DNA of 64,000 nucleotides from Panax quinquefolius (Eukaryota > Streptophyta > Magnoliopsida > Apiales > Araliaceae). The stretch's first letter is position 1. Every line of letters starts with the position of its first letter. The notes under the pieces were generated by a model. The model saw nothing but the letters and a program-made list of their open reading frames with translations, was not told where the DNA came from and searched no databases. This document shows, one piece after another, positions 1 to 11,073 of this stretch. A program made the translations under genes and the position numbers. The stretch spans positions 39,280,721 to 39,344,720 of the forward strand of contig CM035170.1 in the NCBI GenBank assembly GCA_020205615.1. Reading direction: 5' to 3'.

Positions 1-69
1 GGAAGAATGTAATAAATGATTTGTTTGAGTTGTGATTCTGAGGACAGAATCCTTGTAAGGAGGGAATGA
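1..69 (+). mobile_element. 3' end of a Ty3/gypsy interior with polypurine tract
   Basis: These bases precede an LTR start (TGTAACATTCC at 70) and end in a purine run, AAGGAGGGA at 57-65, followed by ATGA. A polypurine tract directly before TG is the standard primer site for plus-strand DNA synthesis in LTR retrotransposons, so this is the last bit of the interior of a plus-strand element whose body lies upstream of the window. The bases just before the tract resemble the end of the pol region in the 35850-36780 fragment (purine run then TGTAAG). No coding claim is made for so short a piece. Confidence 0.65.
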
Positions 70-96
70 TGTAACATTCCAGAATTTTAAAGTGTA

Positions 97-302
97 ATAT
101 TAAATATTTATTGATTTATATAAGTATTTAATGGATATGTTTATTGTTGAATAAATAATTGTTCAATTTGAGTTGATGTGGTTTAGTTAATTATTTGTTA
201 AATAAATAATTAAATATTAAATATTTATTGAATTATATAAGTATTTAATGGAAATTTGAGTTGATGTGGTTTTAGTTAATTATTTGTTGAATAAATAATT
301 AA
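97..302. repeat. Tandem duplication near the start of LTR A
   Basis: A roughly 90-115 bp unit containing ATATTAAATATTTATTG and GAGTTGATGTGG occurs twice, at about 97-213 and 214-302. The other copies show different local duplications at this spot (35743-35849 in the inverted copy), so the start of this LTR seems prone to duplication. Confidence 0.7.
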
Positions 303-1034
303 GGAGCTAAGAAAATTAATTGTTATGAGATTATATACCAATTTAATTTAATAAGTAAGCTAGAGAGCTTATAGTGATTTAAATAAATTATAATATTTTA
401 AATGGGAATTTGTAATTTAAAATATTAGTTGGTCGAATAAAATTACAATTATAAAAAAAATTATAGTTATGTGATATTAAATTATGAGTTAAAATAATTT
501 AATAGATTAATATTTTAATTGATTAATTAATTAAGTAGAAGTGTGACTAATAACCTTGCTATAAAGGAGTTATTAAAATAAATTAAAGGACTTTAATTTA
601 GTTTTGGCCAAACAAGTCTTAATGCATATTAAGTCTTTAATCTAATAGTTTTTTATCAAACAAGGTATAAGGATTAATCCATTTGTTTTAGTTAGATTTG
701 CCAAACAAGGTGTAAGGGTTAATGGGTTATTTTTATTAGCTTAACCAAACAAGCCTTATGGCTTTTGATTTTCAAAACTTATATAACGATATAATTTATA
801 GCTAGAGTTATATTATATATTTAATATATATTATATCTTATACGTTATATTTTTCCTAAGTTAGTTAGACTAGAGTTAGGAAGAAGACTCAATTGAAGAA
901 AAGAGAAGAAGAAGAATACAGAGAGAAAAAAGTTGAGAGAAGTTTAGAGAAATTGAGAAAAGAATTGGGAAAAAGAAGATTGTAATCATAACTATTTTCA
1001 TCTAAACTCTAGAGTATCATCTTCTTAATCAAAG

Positions 1035-2961
1035 GTAGGATATTAATCCTTGTATTTTATTTTTAAAGTTTAGTTTTCTTCTTCAAAAGTTCTCTCGTAA
1101 ATAATTATGGATGATGAATTTCTTGTGTATATAGCTTTAGATGATGATTGTTGTTGTAAAACTATTTTTTGAGATTATGTATGATTATAATCAATTTCTT
1201 TGTGTATGTATGTAAATTGTGAAGAAAAGTATATATTACAAATGAGTTCATATGAAAATATATATGAATATGGCTTAGTTTAAAATAGAAATTAAGGTTT
1301 AATTAGTTGTTAAAATGATAAATTGATTATTGAATTTGATAAAGTATATATAATCATAACTATGGTGATTTGAATTTATCGTTTTAATTGAAAAATAAAA
1401 TCACAAAGTGTTGATTTCCATTAAAATGTCAAAATGGAGTTTTTGCCTAAACTATTGAAATTGGGTATTGTAAATTCGATGTTTATGTTATTTTATGTAG
1501 AATCATGTTAGAAGTCTTCACAATATGTTTACATGAAGTCTGTATATGAATTACATGTTAATTAGTCTATTAGATTGGAGCTTGTAGGCCAATTTGGCTT
1601 TTGTTCATCTTGTTGTTGCGAAGCTTGGTCGCCTTGTTCGGACTCTACGCAGCACTTGCACGCTACCAAGAAGATAAGTTTGAAGTTTTAGGCACAATCG
1701 ATCGATGGCCGATGACTTTCGTCTTGAATGTTAACTTAAGCATAATAATACCAACCACAATAGTAATCGGAAATATGGCGCCCTGTGCATGAAGTTAGCG
1801 AAGGTTCGAAAGTTTTAGTTTATTACACAAATTTTGAAAATAAAGGTTATGTGTTAATAATATGAATGCTAAATGATGATTTTAGTAGTATTAAACTATG
1901 AATGAGCATGTTATCATGTGTTAACTAGTATTAACATAGTTTGATTATGTGAATGGGCAATTTGACCTACATGATGTATATATTTGTTTATATAGATATA
2001 AAATATTGGTAATGACTAATTATGTCATGATGACATATGTATAGGGTATTGATTCAAGTTGTAAGGTTTAGCTTGTGCTAAAGGCAAGTTCTCTAACTCA
2101 AAACTTCATTGTGCGAGTTTAATTTCATTAGTACGTTATTGTTTTCAAATTCAATTACAATTGTTATAAGTTGCTACCTCTACACTTTTGTAGAGCTAGA
2201 TTGCCTATTATTGAATAAGTTATTGTATCTAGTTGCTCATAACGATACAAGTATCCCAAATCTCATAGTTTAATATTGAGCAAGTTTCTAAATATGTAAC
2301 TTATTATTTAGCATGCGAGTCGCTTTATATATTCTAGTGTTGAACAACTTTATCGTTCAAATTACTATTCACTATGCATGCTTAGTATTCAATTCTCAAT
2401 AACTTTGACCTAATATTGTTCAAAGCAAATTATGATATGATTATTCAATGTTTATTCTATTAGATTATCCCTAAAGCATGATGTTAATTACAAATATCAA
2501 TTCAGCTTATGATTATTCCATAGCATACAGTTATTTATGTTGTAATCAACTAATCCTTAGTTGATTACCGTTGAATTCTAAATTACCTCAGTAATGTATC
2601 CAAACCAAACTTACTTTGGTGCGGACTTGTATTCTAAATCTTTGAGATGAACAACTCTTTTAATAGAAGTTTACGCTTAGCGTTGAAATGATTGTGCACA
2701 ATACATTGTACGAAGGGTTGATCCCCTAAGTGCGTGGAGTCCTTATAGTCATATGATTTGTTAAAGTTAAAGTTGAAAGATTACTTATAATGTGGACATG
2801 ATTCATGGTCATTAAACCCTCAATGAATGTTATAATTTTCGGAAAAGTTAATAGAACACATTATTCGGTTCTATTGAGCCTAGTCTTGGAAATTGATGTA
2901 AAATTTTAAAGAATTACTTGTTGTTATTCCAAGTGGGCCTTGTTTGCTCACTCTTGCTCAG
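1035..2961 (+). other. Intron-like segment inside LTR A (candidate splice sites)
   Basis: A donor-like AAAG|GTAGGA lies at 1031-1040 and an acceptor-like CTTGCTCAG ends at 2961, just after the box GCTCACTCTTGCT (2946-2958) that recurs in the other LTRs. In this copy the box lies only about 11 nt from the acceptor, shorter than the 25-27 nt in other families, so the acceptor may be degraded or lie slightly downstream. This is inference from sequence only. See the finding on LTR introns. Confidence 0.35.
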
Positions 2962-3296
2962 AAAATTTCTTACACTAAAAAAGTTGAAAAGGGTGACGTA
3001 CCTAGCACCAAAGAAGGGAAAAGGAAAGACGACCAAATATTGAAGACTTGTAATAGTTTTGATAGTTTTATTATTAGACTTTGGTTTAAAGATTGTAATG
3101 AAGTTTATTTAATTTCCACATTTGAATGTTTGTAACTAAAGGTTAGATAACTCGGGATATTTTTATTTAAATTTAATCTCAGTATAAGGTGTTTTTATTA
3201 TTTAATTTTATTATGATTGAGTAGTTAGAAATGAATTTTGATTAAGTGAACACCAAATCTTGAGGAAATGAAGTACCGAGATTTGGGGGTGTCACA

Positions 3297-3472
3297 TATT
3301 CAACAAGGTAGCAGTATTACAGATCAATATTGTCGACGCTGGGATTTTTGTGTGTCCTTTCCATTACTTGTTCTTTGGTGTTCTCATTTTAGGTGAGATT
3401 TGTTTGAAAAAACAAGTGAAAAAGGTCCGACATGTATGATGTCGCATTTACGGATCGTTAAGAGTCGCCATT
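3297..3472 (-). mobile_element. Ogre/Tat-like leader with tRNA-Arg-type primer binding site
   Basis: Read on the minus strand, TGGCGACTC (3462-3470) follows the LTR end. TGGCGACTC is the start of the complement of the 3' end of plant tRNA-Arg(ACG), the primer used by Ogre-type elements. The sequence beyond the first nine bases diverges from the tRNA, so the site is partly decayed. The bases further left would be the 5' leader of an Ogre-like element, cut off where LTR A ends at 3296. No gag open frame is recognisable in the piece left. Confidence 0.5.
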
Positions 3473-4307
3473 TGGTTTTTTAAATGGTTGTACCAACACA
3501 ACCGAGAAAAGGTTTGCACATTGACTCAGTGGTGTGACACTGATATACGGGTCGGTGAAACCGAGATTCGTTTAGGGTCCGGGGACTTGGTTATGCGGGG
3601 GGAAGGTGTTAGGCACCCCACGACATCCGTGTTACCACGGTGACCGCCTCTTTTTCAAGAAACAATTATCTCGAGTGTGTGTGTGTGGGTCAATGTGTGT
3701 TATATGGAAGTTGTGCGAGGCCTCGTTCAAACCTATATACACGTGGTTTGAATTTATGTAAAATTCAGCTTTTAGCAAGATATGGCAATGATGTTTTATA
3801 AAAGAGATTTTTCAAACCCTGATGCTCAATAGGAATTGAGACCTTTTACACTCCAATTTTTATTAAGTGATCGGTTGGATTGATTTTATTTGACGGATGC
3901 GAGGCATCCGTATGAAAAATAATATACAAAAAATAATGCCGACTTCCTTGTGGGTATGGAAACCATCCGAGGAAATTCGGACATCGTAGAATAATTTACA
4001 AGTCGCTACAAATTTAAAATGTCCATCACGGAACCGAATCTAGATCCAATGGGATGAATTTGTGATCACATGATTCCTAGGCGCATGAATGTTGCAATTT
4101 GTATAAAAGCAATAAGCGTATATATATATAAAAGCGGTAAATATATATATCTGACATGATCACCAACCACGAAGCACCTCCACGAGGGATCGAAAATGTA
4201 AATAAAGTTGTTAAAAGTTATCAACCGCCACGGAGGAAACTCCAAAGGGACAAAACATAAATAAAGTCAGAAGCGATCAACCGCCACGAAAGAAAACTCG
4301 AGCGGAT

Positions 4308-4384
4308 TTAATATATATATATATATATAAACAATAAATGCACCGGATGTAAAATCCAAAGCTCATCGAATAGAGTTCGAGGAC

Positions 4385-4458
<74 letters not shown>

Positions 4459-4620
4459 TATATAAACGCATATAATATATATAAAAAATCCCAGCCCCAT
4501 CGAATGCAGTCCGACACACACGCAATATATATAAATGTACATATATATATATATATATATATAAAAGCAATAAATGCTCGCACTAAAAGTCTAGGCTCAT
4601 CGAACAAAGTTCGACATGAG

Positions 4621-4656
<36 letters not shown>

Positions 4657-4760
4657 CAAGTAAACGCTCCGCATCAAAGTTCAGGCTCAATCGAGGCATA
4701 ACTCGATAATGTTAGTCAATATATATAAGTATATATATATATATATATATACAGATCGAA
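4308..4760. repeat. Degenerate tandem repeat units separated by (TA)n tracts
   Basis: Four units of about 60-80 bp (near 4328, 4455, 4563 and 4651) share a core like AAGCAATAAACGCTC, then AGGCTCATCGAA and AAGTTCGA. They are spaced by (TA)n runs, the longest being about 4388-4455. The same arrangement with different (TA)n lengths occurs at 28650-29365. Open frames reading YIYIYI through these tracts are artefacts of the dinucleotide repeat. Confidence 0.8.
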
Positions 4761-5054
4761 TGAAACCACGAATCAAGTCCCGCAAAAACAAGCAAAACGA
4801 CTCTCAACGTGTAGAAGGGTGTGTGCAAAGATGAAGAGAAAGACTCTAAAGTGTGTGAGAAGGCTTACAGCTGACTGATAAAAAAAGGCTTCTATATCTT
4901 TAGAGTGGGTAAACACTGGCTTTTGTGGGTACAAAAGAGGCTATATATGAGCTCACATGTGTTTAAAAGTGGGAAATACACTGTATGGGCTAGTGCAGGG
5001 CGAATTGTGCAGGTTTTCCCATCTTTTTTCTCTAAAATTAGCACCCCAAGCCCT

Positions 5055-5064
5055 CTATTTATAG
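5055..5064 (-). promoter_or_regulatory. TATA box of the Ogre-like LTR
   Basis: CTATAAATAG on the minus strand, followed by GAGGGCTTGGGGTGC. The second copy of this LTR has the identical box at 29671-29680. Transcription would run leftward from about 5025. Confidence 0.6.
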
Positions 5065-5938
5065 GCTTATGAGCCGCAGTGTACCAGTAGGTGGGTCGGC
5101 CCGGGTTTATCGGGTCGTCGTCTCAATCGACGCACTCGTGCAATCAGTAATGTCCACTCGGATTTTTAGAAGTGCAATCCGCATCCGCTTAAGGTATACA
5201 GACCTATTTCGGACCGCCGCTGTCGAGAGTTGTGTGCGATGGCATGGGATTAGAGTTTGTACGAAGTCATTGAAGATGGGACGATGCCCTCCGGTCTTCA
5301 AGCTTCAACTTTCATCCGCTACCCCGCATAATAGTCACTCGGGATTGGTTAGCCTTGTGGGACATCATTGCGTGAGACGATGTCGTGGCATCGCTTTGGT
5401 CGATGACGATATTGCCCTTACCGGTGTTATCGCTTCACCGATAAAGCAGACGCTGCTCGCCTTTTCACTTCACTGATTGGATCGCCGCAATTGTTGAAGG
5501 TCCTCATTATCATCTTTGAGGTGTGCCTGTTCCCGATGTTATTGCCGGGTTGGTACAAGGCATCTCGTTGTGAGCGCCGAGATTTGAAGTCGTTGCATTT
5601 GAAATAAGTATTTCCGGGTTATCTCCAAAACTGCTTTCCTTGGGGTTATCACCAAGGTTGGTGGCTATTCCCATGGATGGGACCGAGACCGGATACCTCG
5701 GGTTTATCTTCGAGATTAATCGGTCTTCTCCTGCGTGTGTTCGGTATTGATCTCGCATGCCTCGGGTTACATCCGAGGTTGGATTTATATTACTCCCAGA
5801 TTGTGATCCGGGGTTGATGCTGAACTTTCGGTAGTATCGTGCATGGATTTGGATTATCTTCGTGGTTCTCTCTTAAAAGACGAATCAGTCCTCCTGCAAT
5901 GTTAGTGACAGTGGTACAGAAAATTTTGAGTGTCTACA

Positions 5939-5952
5939 GATGCCCCTCTTTA
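5939..5952 (-). other. Polypurine tract of the Ogre-like element
   Basis: The minus strand reads TAAAGAGGGGCATC immediately before the LTR start TGTAGACAC. This fixes the LTR boundary at 5938 and shows that sequence to the right (5953 onward) is element interior. Confidence 0.6.
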
Positions 5953-6459
5953 TCATACTAATGCATGGCGATGCATGGGTAGGATAAAGAATCTTAAACA
6001 CTTGAAACACAACAAGATGAACGTGGTACTATGGGTAGCAAAATGATGCAAATGTATGATGCATGTGTACGGGGTTGTAGCCCAACATGCTGGGGATGAT
6101 TGCGGGATCCTGTTGCTTTAACTGGGGATTGGCAATCTTGACCGATCCGACGTGTAAGTCGAATCATTAGGATGTTGATGTTGGAGTTATCACCAAATTC
6201 CTGTGTTCTTGATAATGATTCAATCTCAAGAAGTACTCTTGTGTGCAAGAGATCCGTGAGGGATAAAGCTTGATCTGTTTGAGGATGTGTATAACATATT
6301 CCATCATCTATCCTCTTTGATAATGTTGACCTCTCCCGGTTAGTATCGCCGTAATATGTCACGATTCTCGTTAGATTTATCGCCAACAACAAATGCCGCC
6401 AGGATGCCCGACCTTCGTTGACGTGTGAATCAATGGTCAAACATCCTGCGGATATACTT

Positions 6460-6869
6460 GTCAAGGTTGCTTGACCTTTCTTGGACGTGTGAATCAACTA
6501 CCGAGACTCGTGAGGAGATCGTCAAGGTTGCTTGACCTTCACGACGTGTAGATCAACAGAGCATTGCGTTGTAACCCCCACGGGGTCCGCCGGGGAATAT
6601 GAGCAGTTAGGTATGAAGACCTCGAATAGCTCTAGGGCTCTGATAGGTTTAATCGCTATCGGCTGAAATGACGTCAAGGTTGCTTGACCCTTGTTGACAT
6701 GTGTGTCAATCAACTGAGCATCGTTGCTTACTACTGCACGGAGATATATGTTGTAACCCCCATCGAAATCTATCGGGGACGCATGAGTAAGTATGTAACT
6801 CACGAATAGTTCTCAATGCTTCGATGGGTTTAATTGCCATCGGCTGGAATATCGTCAAGGCTGCTTGAC
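6460..6869. repeat. Repeated hairpin GTCAAGGTTGCTTGAC in larger tandem units
   Basis: The inverted repeat GTCAAG-GTTG-CTTGAC occurs at 6460-6475, 6521-6536 and 6673-6688, with a variant (loop GCTG) at 6854-6869. The last two lie in a larger unit of about 150-180 bp that also carries GTTGTAACCCC...CGGGGA and GGTTTAATCGCTATCGGCTG. Each arm contains the W-box core TTGAC. Confidence 0.8.
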
Positions 6870-6901
6870 CTTCATTGATAGACATGCCAACAGATGAACG
6901 T

Positions 6902-7001
6902 GTTGTAACCCCTATCGGGAATCTACATTGTAACCCCCGTCGGGGACCTACATTGTAATCCCCGTCGGGGACCTACGTTGTAACCCCCGTCGGGGACCTA
7001 C
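6902..7001. repeat. 25-bp tandem repeat, four copies
   Basis: Units start at 6902, 6927, 6952 and 6977, each exactly 25 bp, with the core GTAACCCCCGTCGGGGACC. CCCCGTCGGGG can fold as a G/C stem with a three-base loop. Related single copies lie near 6563 and 6750 in the larger hairpin units. Confidence 0.9.
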
Positions 7002-8735
7002 TTAGGGTAATGACCCGGAGTTGGCGGCATCGGACCTGTACGAGGTATTGTCTGATGTGATTTGTGACAAATGGGATCATTGGCGGGGTATACCTCGTGT
7101 TCGGGGACTACCAATGAGTGATGTATGAGTTCAAAGTCTCATCCGAGAAGACCAAGATCGTATCTTTGTTTTGCTTTCAATCGCGTGGCATTTTATTCTG
7201 ATTTGACCTTTCTAGCCCGTAAGAACTCCGCTTCAACTCAAACCGGATCGAGCCGAGAGGTGGGACCCACATAAAGGAGTCAGAGGTGCGATTCACAGCG
7301 CAGCCATAGTGAGCTACTGACAAAAGCGTGGATAATAAATCCTGCAGTCTGCCTTCAGAGTTCATTTCTAACTCACTTCGCTTAGAAAAAAACCACGAGC
7401 CTTCTTCAGATCTCATCGAGTTCGAAACGCTTTACGCAAATTTTGTCACCGCATACAAGTGTTCTACACTATCCCGTAACTTATGCATGTATTTTTTCCG
7501 GTTTACATCCATTTGGATTGTGAGTTATCGCATCTAAATGCATCTAAACACATAGTAGTGATTATGTATGCATAAATGACTTGATGAAAAATATTCAACA
7601 TAGTAAATGTTAGTATTAAACCATCTTGAACATAATGATGTGAAAAATTTGACTTTTGAGATAAATCAAATTGACACCTTTTTCTCGCTATTTTTGTTCT
7701 ATTTGAGGTCCAATGAGCAAAAAGGTAGAAAAGGCAAAATTCCTAGCATTTGAGGTTGACCTTATGCATGATGATTTTAATTTTTAATGCATATATTATG
7801 TATATGACTTTGGGGCGGTGTGCATCTTGAATGGCCACCTAGACATGCCTATGTGCATGTGGATAGTCCTATTTTCAAGGGGACTATGGAAAAATATTTC
7901 CAAATGCGGGCATTGGGTAGTCATGCATTTTAACTCTATTATATGTTTAAAAGTAAATGCGTGCATGCATATAGTCATAAATGCATTTAAAAGCTCCGTA
8001 AGAAAATACCACACCCTTTCTCGAGGTGATTTGGAGACTTGTTGTCCGGATATTATGGATCCGGATTAGCTGCAATTCTTACAGGACCGCTTCAAGGCGT
8101 CTTTGCGGAGGGCTTCTGAAGTGCCTCTTCCTCGTTTTGTCAGACAACCTCGTCGGTTGGTGGAGGCGTGTGATACGCCCTGTCCAGGTAGATATTCCAG
8201 ACGTCGAGGACGAGGAGGCGGATATTGAGGATCCCGCCTCATCGTGATATATCCTCCTCGGCCGGGAGCTTCCGAGCATTTAGGTGGTGAACCTAGAGTT
8301 GCTGGGTGATTTGGGTAGACATCCATCGATGTACTTGCACGCTAACGAGGTATGGTGTTGGACTTATCTTCCTTCTTTCCTATTGATACGGATTAAAGGG
8401 TTCTAATGTTGATCTCGCATTTCATGCAGTTCTAGGTTTTACACAACCTCGAGGGAATTGAAAAATTAGGTATACATCACCCATCTTGGTCGCCGATACA
8501 TGGTACAAAATTCAAATACAACTTACTAATACAACTGTCGTGTAATAATACGACAAAATATAACTGTGAGTTTGAATACAATTATTGTCTACTGTAGATT
8601 ATACAAACTCAAAAGGAGTCCTCATTACAATTATTATCACACTATTTCACAATAATAGTGAGGACTACTAATGCTATCCTCCTGACCATCACTCCGCTCC
8701 CCGACTAGTCCCCTCACTGCTATGTTCTCATTTCT

Positions 8736-9946
8736 CTCAAGAGAACAAAGGAAAAAAAGTGAGAGCTCAACTAGCCCAAAGAAGAAATATTATGACTAAG
8801 ATAATGCGTAATAAATTATCATTAGCCTTCAACAAGTTTAAACTAATAAAATATAACAACATCAAGTTTAATCACAATGAACAAGCAATAATCCATTAAA
8901 AGAGTCAAGTAGAGAATAAAATCTACTATCTTTTATGATTTAAAAGGTTTTTCATGACTTTTATCACTGGACTCAAATTTTAATAAATAATCCACATCAT
9001 CGAATCACCCCCGCACTACTACTACAAGGATATTCTTTAGTATCACGACCACAAATTATCCATGCACTACAAACCAAGGATTCGTGTATTCATTAATGGT
9101 CATGATCATGCCAACAATCGTCCATCAATGCACTACGCCAATGATAACTTTTACCACATCATTTGTAACATTACTACCATGATTACACCGAATAATCCTC
9201 GTCATAATAATCATACCAAGTCCATCTATGCACTACAACTGCCACCATATGACTTTCAACATAATATAAATATGAGGATGATGACAATGATATAAGAATT
9301 CAATAAAACAAGTTCAAGAATTAATTTATCCAGAACTAATAATGTCCAAATTGTCAACATGATATCGCTTTGTAGAGTAAAAAAATCAAGAATGATCGTA
9401 AGAATATTTCCATGAAAAGATATCGATGAAGCGCAAAAATATCAAGGATATTCTACTAATTTCATGGAGTATAGAAGTCAAAACTTTAACCAACCGAGTA
9501 TAATAAAGAATGGAATAACAAAAGAAATCACCATGCATGCGGTATTTGATTGTGATAGACAAAAGTTATTCCAATGTATAAATAATAATCTAACCAGTGT
9601 CGTGCAAAATTTGCACCGGCTGTGATGTTCCAACAAATAATAAAGATTTAACCACCAGTCCATGTAAAACACATGCATGTGATGTTCCAATGTAATAATA
9701 ATAAAAGATTTTAACCAGTCCCAGTGTAAAAACACATGCATGTGATGTTCCAATGTAATAATAATAAAGATTTTAACCAGTCCTGTAAAAACACATGCAT
9801 GTGATGTTCCAATAATAATAATAATAGAAGAATGTCACCAAGTATAGGTAAACCATGAGATACAAAAGTTATTCCAATGTAATAATAAAATGAATGGAAT
9901 AACAATGCTTTCTTCTGAATGAATAAGAAAGAATAACACCCCTTAC
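8736..9946 (-). other. Intron-like segment in the element 1 LTR
   Basis: On the minus strand a donor GTAAGGGGTG begins at 9946, about 125 nt after the TATA box. A CTCAC box, pyrimidine tract and AG end near 8736, about 275 nt before the LTR end. The sister LTR shows the same at 17382 (donor) and 16178 (acceptor). The acceptor reads GAG rather than CAG in both. Confidence 0.35.
9565..9880. repeat. 57-63 bp tandem array in the LTR
   Basis: GATGTTCCAA with a following (TAA)n stretch and AAGATTTTAACCAGTC repeats about five times (GTTCCA at 9626, 9683, 9746 and 9803, with edge variants). The same block is at 16990-17310 and, inverted and diverged, at 20070-20420. Confidence 0.8.
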
Positions 9947-10070
9947 ATTAGTAGGAGATTGAATATCGCAGAGTAGTGTAAGAATGTAATACTTTCTTCT
10001 TTCTCTTTCTTCTCTATACTTTCTCTCTATAAATTGAATGAATTCGTGAAAAAAATGAAGCACTAGGCCT

Positions 10071-10080
10071 CTATTTATAG
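10071..10080 (-). promoter_or_regulatory. TATA box of element 1 3' LTR
   Basis: Minus-strand CTATAAATAG followed by AGGCCTAGTGCTTCAT. The same box is at 17515-17524 in the 5' LTR and at 19905-19914 in the inverted LTR, so it is conserved in the family. Confidence 0.7.
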
Positions 10081-10272
10081 AAGATTTCTAGCTTAGCACT
10101 TGAAATGTGAAAAGGCAAGTGGCTCGACGAATCGGTGATGTGAAAAGAAAAGTGGTTTGACGCCATGAATGTGAAAACAAAATTGGTTCGGTTTCGACAT
10201 AATAATATGAAACGACAAGTGGTTTGACGTCTGTAAAGGTAAAGTTATAATATAAAACGCTATATAATGAAG

Positions 10273-10352
10273 GTAATTACTATTAAAGGTAATTACTATA
10301 TCGACGAAGGTAATTACTTATCGATATAGGTAATTACTATCGACGTAATTAC
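10273..10352. promoter_or_regulatory. Array of five GTAATTAC palindromes upstream of the TATA box
   Basis: Perfect 8-bp palindromes GTAATTAC start at 10273, 10289, 10310, 10330 and 10345, spaced 15-21 bp, about 190-280 bp upstream of the TATA box. The other LTRs keep two perfect copies plus variants (17714-17785) and three perfect copies with an 18-bp period (19682-19725). TAAT/ATTA cores are typical homeodomain targets. Use as an enhancer is inference. Confidence 0.75.
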
Positions 10353-11058
10353 TATCGATTATAAAGAGACTTACTTAGATGATGACATATGGGCCCCCCC
10401 ATAAAAAAACCAAACTTACCACAAACGCCTCATATATAGACTTTATATATACATCAAGGATCAATAAATATTACCACAAATCATTTTATTTTTAATCAAC
10501 ACATATTTAATCTTTCAACAATTATTAATCATTTATAACTTGTCGCATCCTCAATTATTGATTTAATAATATAACATATTATATATATGATACTGTGACA
10601 ATAATTGAATCAATAATATAAGAGATATGATGCAAAGAATTATCGTAGCAATAATTGAGTATAACCGAGTGACTTCTCACGTAAGCATCAATAATCAATA
10701 CCGTAGCTACTATGCAACCACGCCAGACATCGCATTTTTTACTACCGGGTAGTTCAACAGCTTTTAACTAGAACACCTCCGCCGTTATTTTCATAAAGTA
10801 TTTTTGTCGCTTTCTCAATCCGACAATAATTCCGCTAGGGGTCCACTAATGATTGTGCCGTCATTTAATATTCCCCGACAAAAAGAATATTCTAAAAAGA
10901 ATATTCCCACCAAACGAATATTTTATAACAACTTGCTTACTTTGCAAAATTTATAAATATTACCCACAACTATAACATTATATCAAATTTACTCCATAAT
11001 ATTCAAAAATAATATTTATAGAAAATTCATCTTTATTTATAAAAGTTGGGGTCTTACA

Positions 11059-11070
11059 ACCTCCCCTTCT
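11059..11070 (-). other. Polypurine tract of element 1
   Basis: Minus-strand AGAAGGGGAGGT lies directly before the LTR start TGTAAGACCCC. Confidence 0.75.
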
Positions 11071-11073
11071 TAT

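Larger units (their letters stand above)
70..3296 (+). mobile_element. Complete 3' LTR, family A (Ty3/gypsy, Tekay-like)
   Basis: The LTR runs from TGTAACATTCC to GGGGGTGTCACA, has TG/CA ends and is about 3.2 kb. The TTTGGGGGTGTCACA-type end is shared by most other LTRs in this window, which argues that they are related. Candidate TATA sequence lies near 779-790, followed by GA-rich leader sequence at 860-960. A GC-richer patch sits at 1600-1800. Inverted partial copies of this LTR lie at 34156-35849 and 39671-42291. Short open frames inside it (for example 1601-1792 and 2944-3135) match no protein I know and are treated as chance. The LTR belongs to an element entering from the left edge. 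Confidence 0.8.
3473..5938 (-). mobile_element. Ogre/Tat-like LTR, minus orientation
   Basis: The minus-strand LTR starts TGTAGACACTCAAAATTTTC at 5938, directly after a polypurine tract, and ends before the TGGCGACTC primer site at 3470. It contains a TATA box at 5055-5064, giving a U3 of about 0.87 kb. It also contains a block of (TA)n-spaced repeats (4308-4760) and a conserved GC-rich stretch, including GGGGAAGGTGTTAGGCACCC at about 3600-3619, of a kind I associate with Ogre/Tat LTR ends. A second copy lacking both ends lies at 28216-30430 in the same orientation. The small open frame at 5069-5476 runs through U3 and has no recognisable product. Confidence 0.65.
5953..8459 (-). mobile_element. 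Non-coding 3' region of the Ogre/Tat-like element
   Basis: This 2.5 kb lies upstream of the polypurine tract on the minus strand, where Tat-lineage elements carry a long region between pol and the 3' LTR. It holds hairpin repeats (6460-6869), a 25-bp tandem repeat (6902-7001) and no gag or pol similarity that I can see. Part of it (8020-8245) is GC-richer on the plus strand and reads as a charged frame, but has no recognised domain. The region ends abruptly where the element 1 LTR begins at 8460, so element 1 probably inserted here. Confidence 0.45.
8460..11058 (-). mobile_element. 3' LTR of element 1
   Basis: Minus-strand start is TGTAAGACCCCAACTTTT at 11058. It matches 15896-18471 over its length and, inverted, 18990-21394. 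It contains a TATA box (10071-10080), a palindrome array (10273-10352), a tandem array (9565-9880) and intron-like signals. The 3' terminus is anomalous: the other LTR ends in TTTGGGGGCGTCA, whereas here similarity stops at about 8460 and unrelated bases follow. Confidence 0.85.

Noticed and set aside
1601..1792. 63-residue frame with a hydrophobic start in LTR A
   Set aside because: Falls in the GC-richer mid-LTR patch. No homologue recognised and not preserved in the inverted copies.
4308..4625. Open frames with long YIYIYI tracts (also 28608-29299)
   Set aside because: They are translations of (TA)n repeats, with no other protein signal.
5069..5476. 135-residue plus-strand frame
   Set aside because: It lies in U3 of the Ogre-like LTR, antisense to its promoter, with no recognisable domain. 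The second LTR copy does not keep the frame open.
6902..7001. Regular short repeats considered as a CRISPR array
   Set aside because: Units are contiguous 25-bp tandem repeats without unique spacers, in a plant genome.
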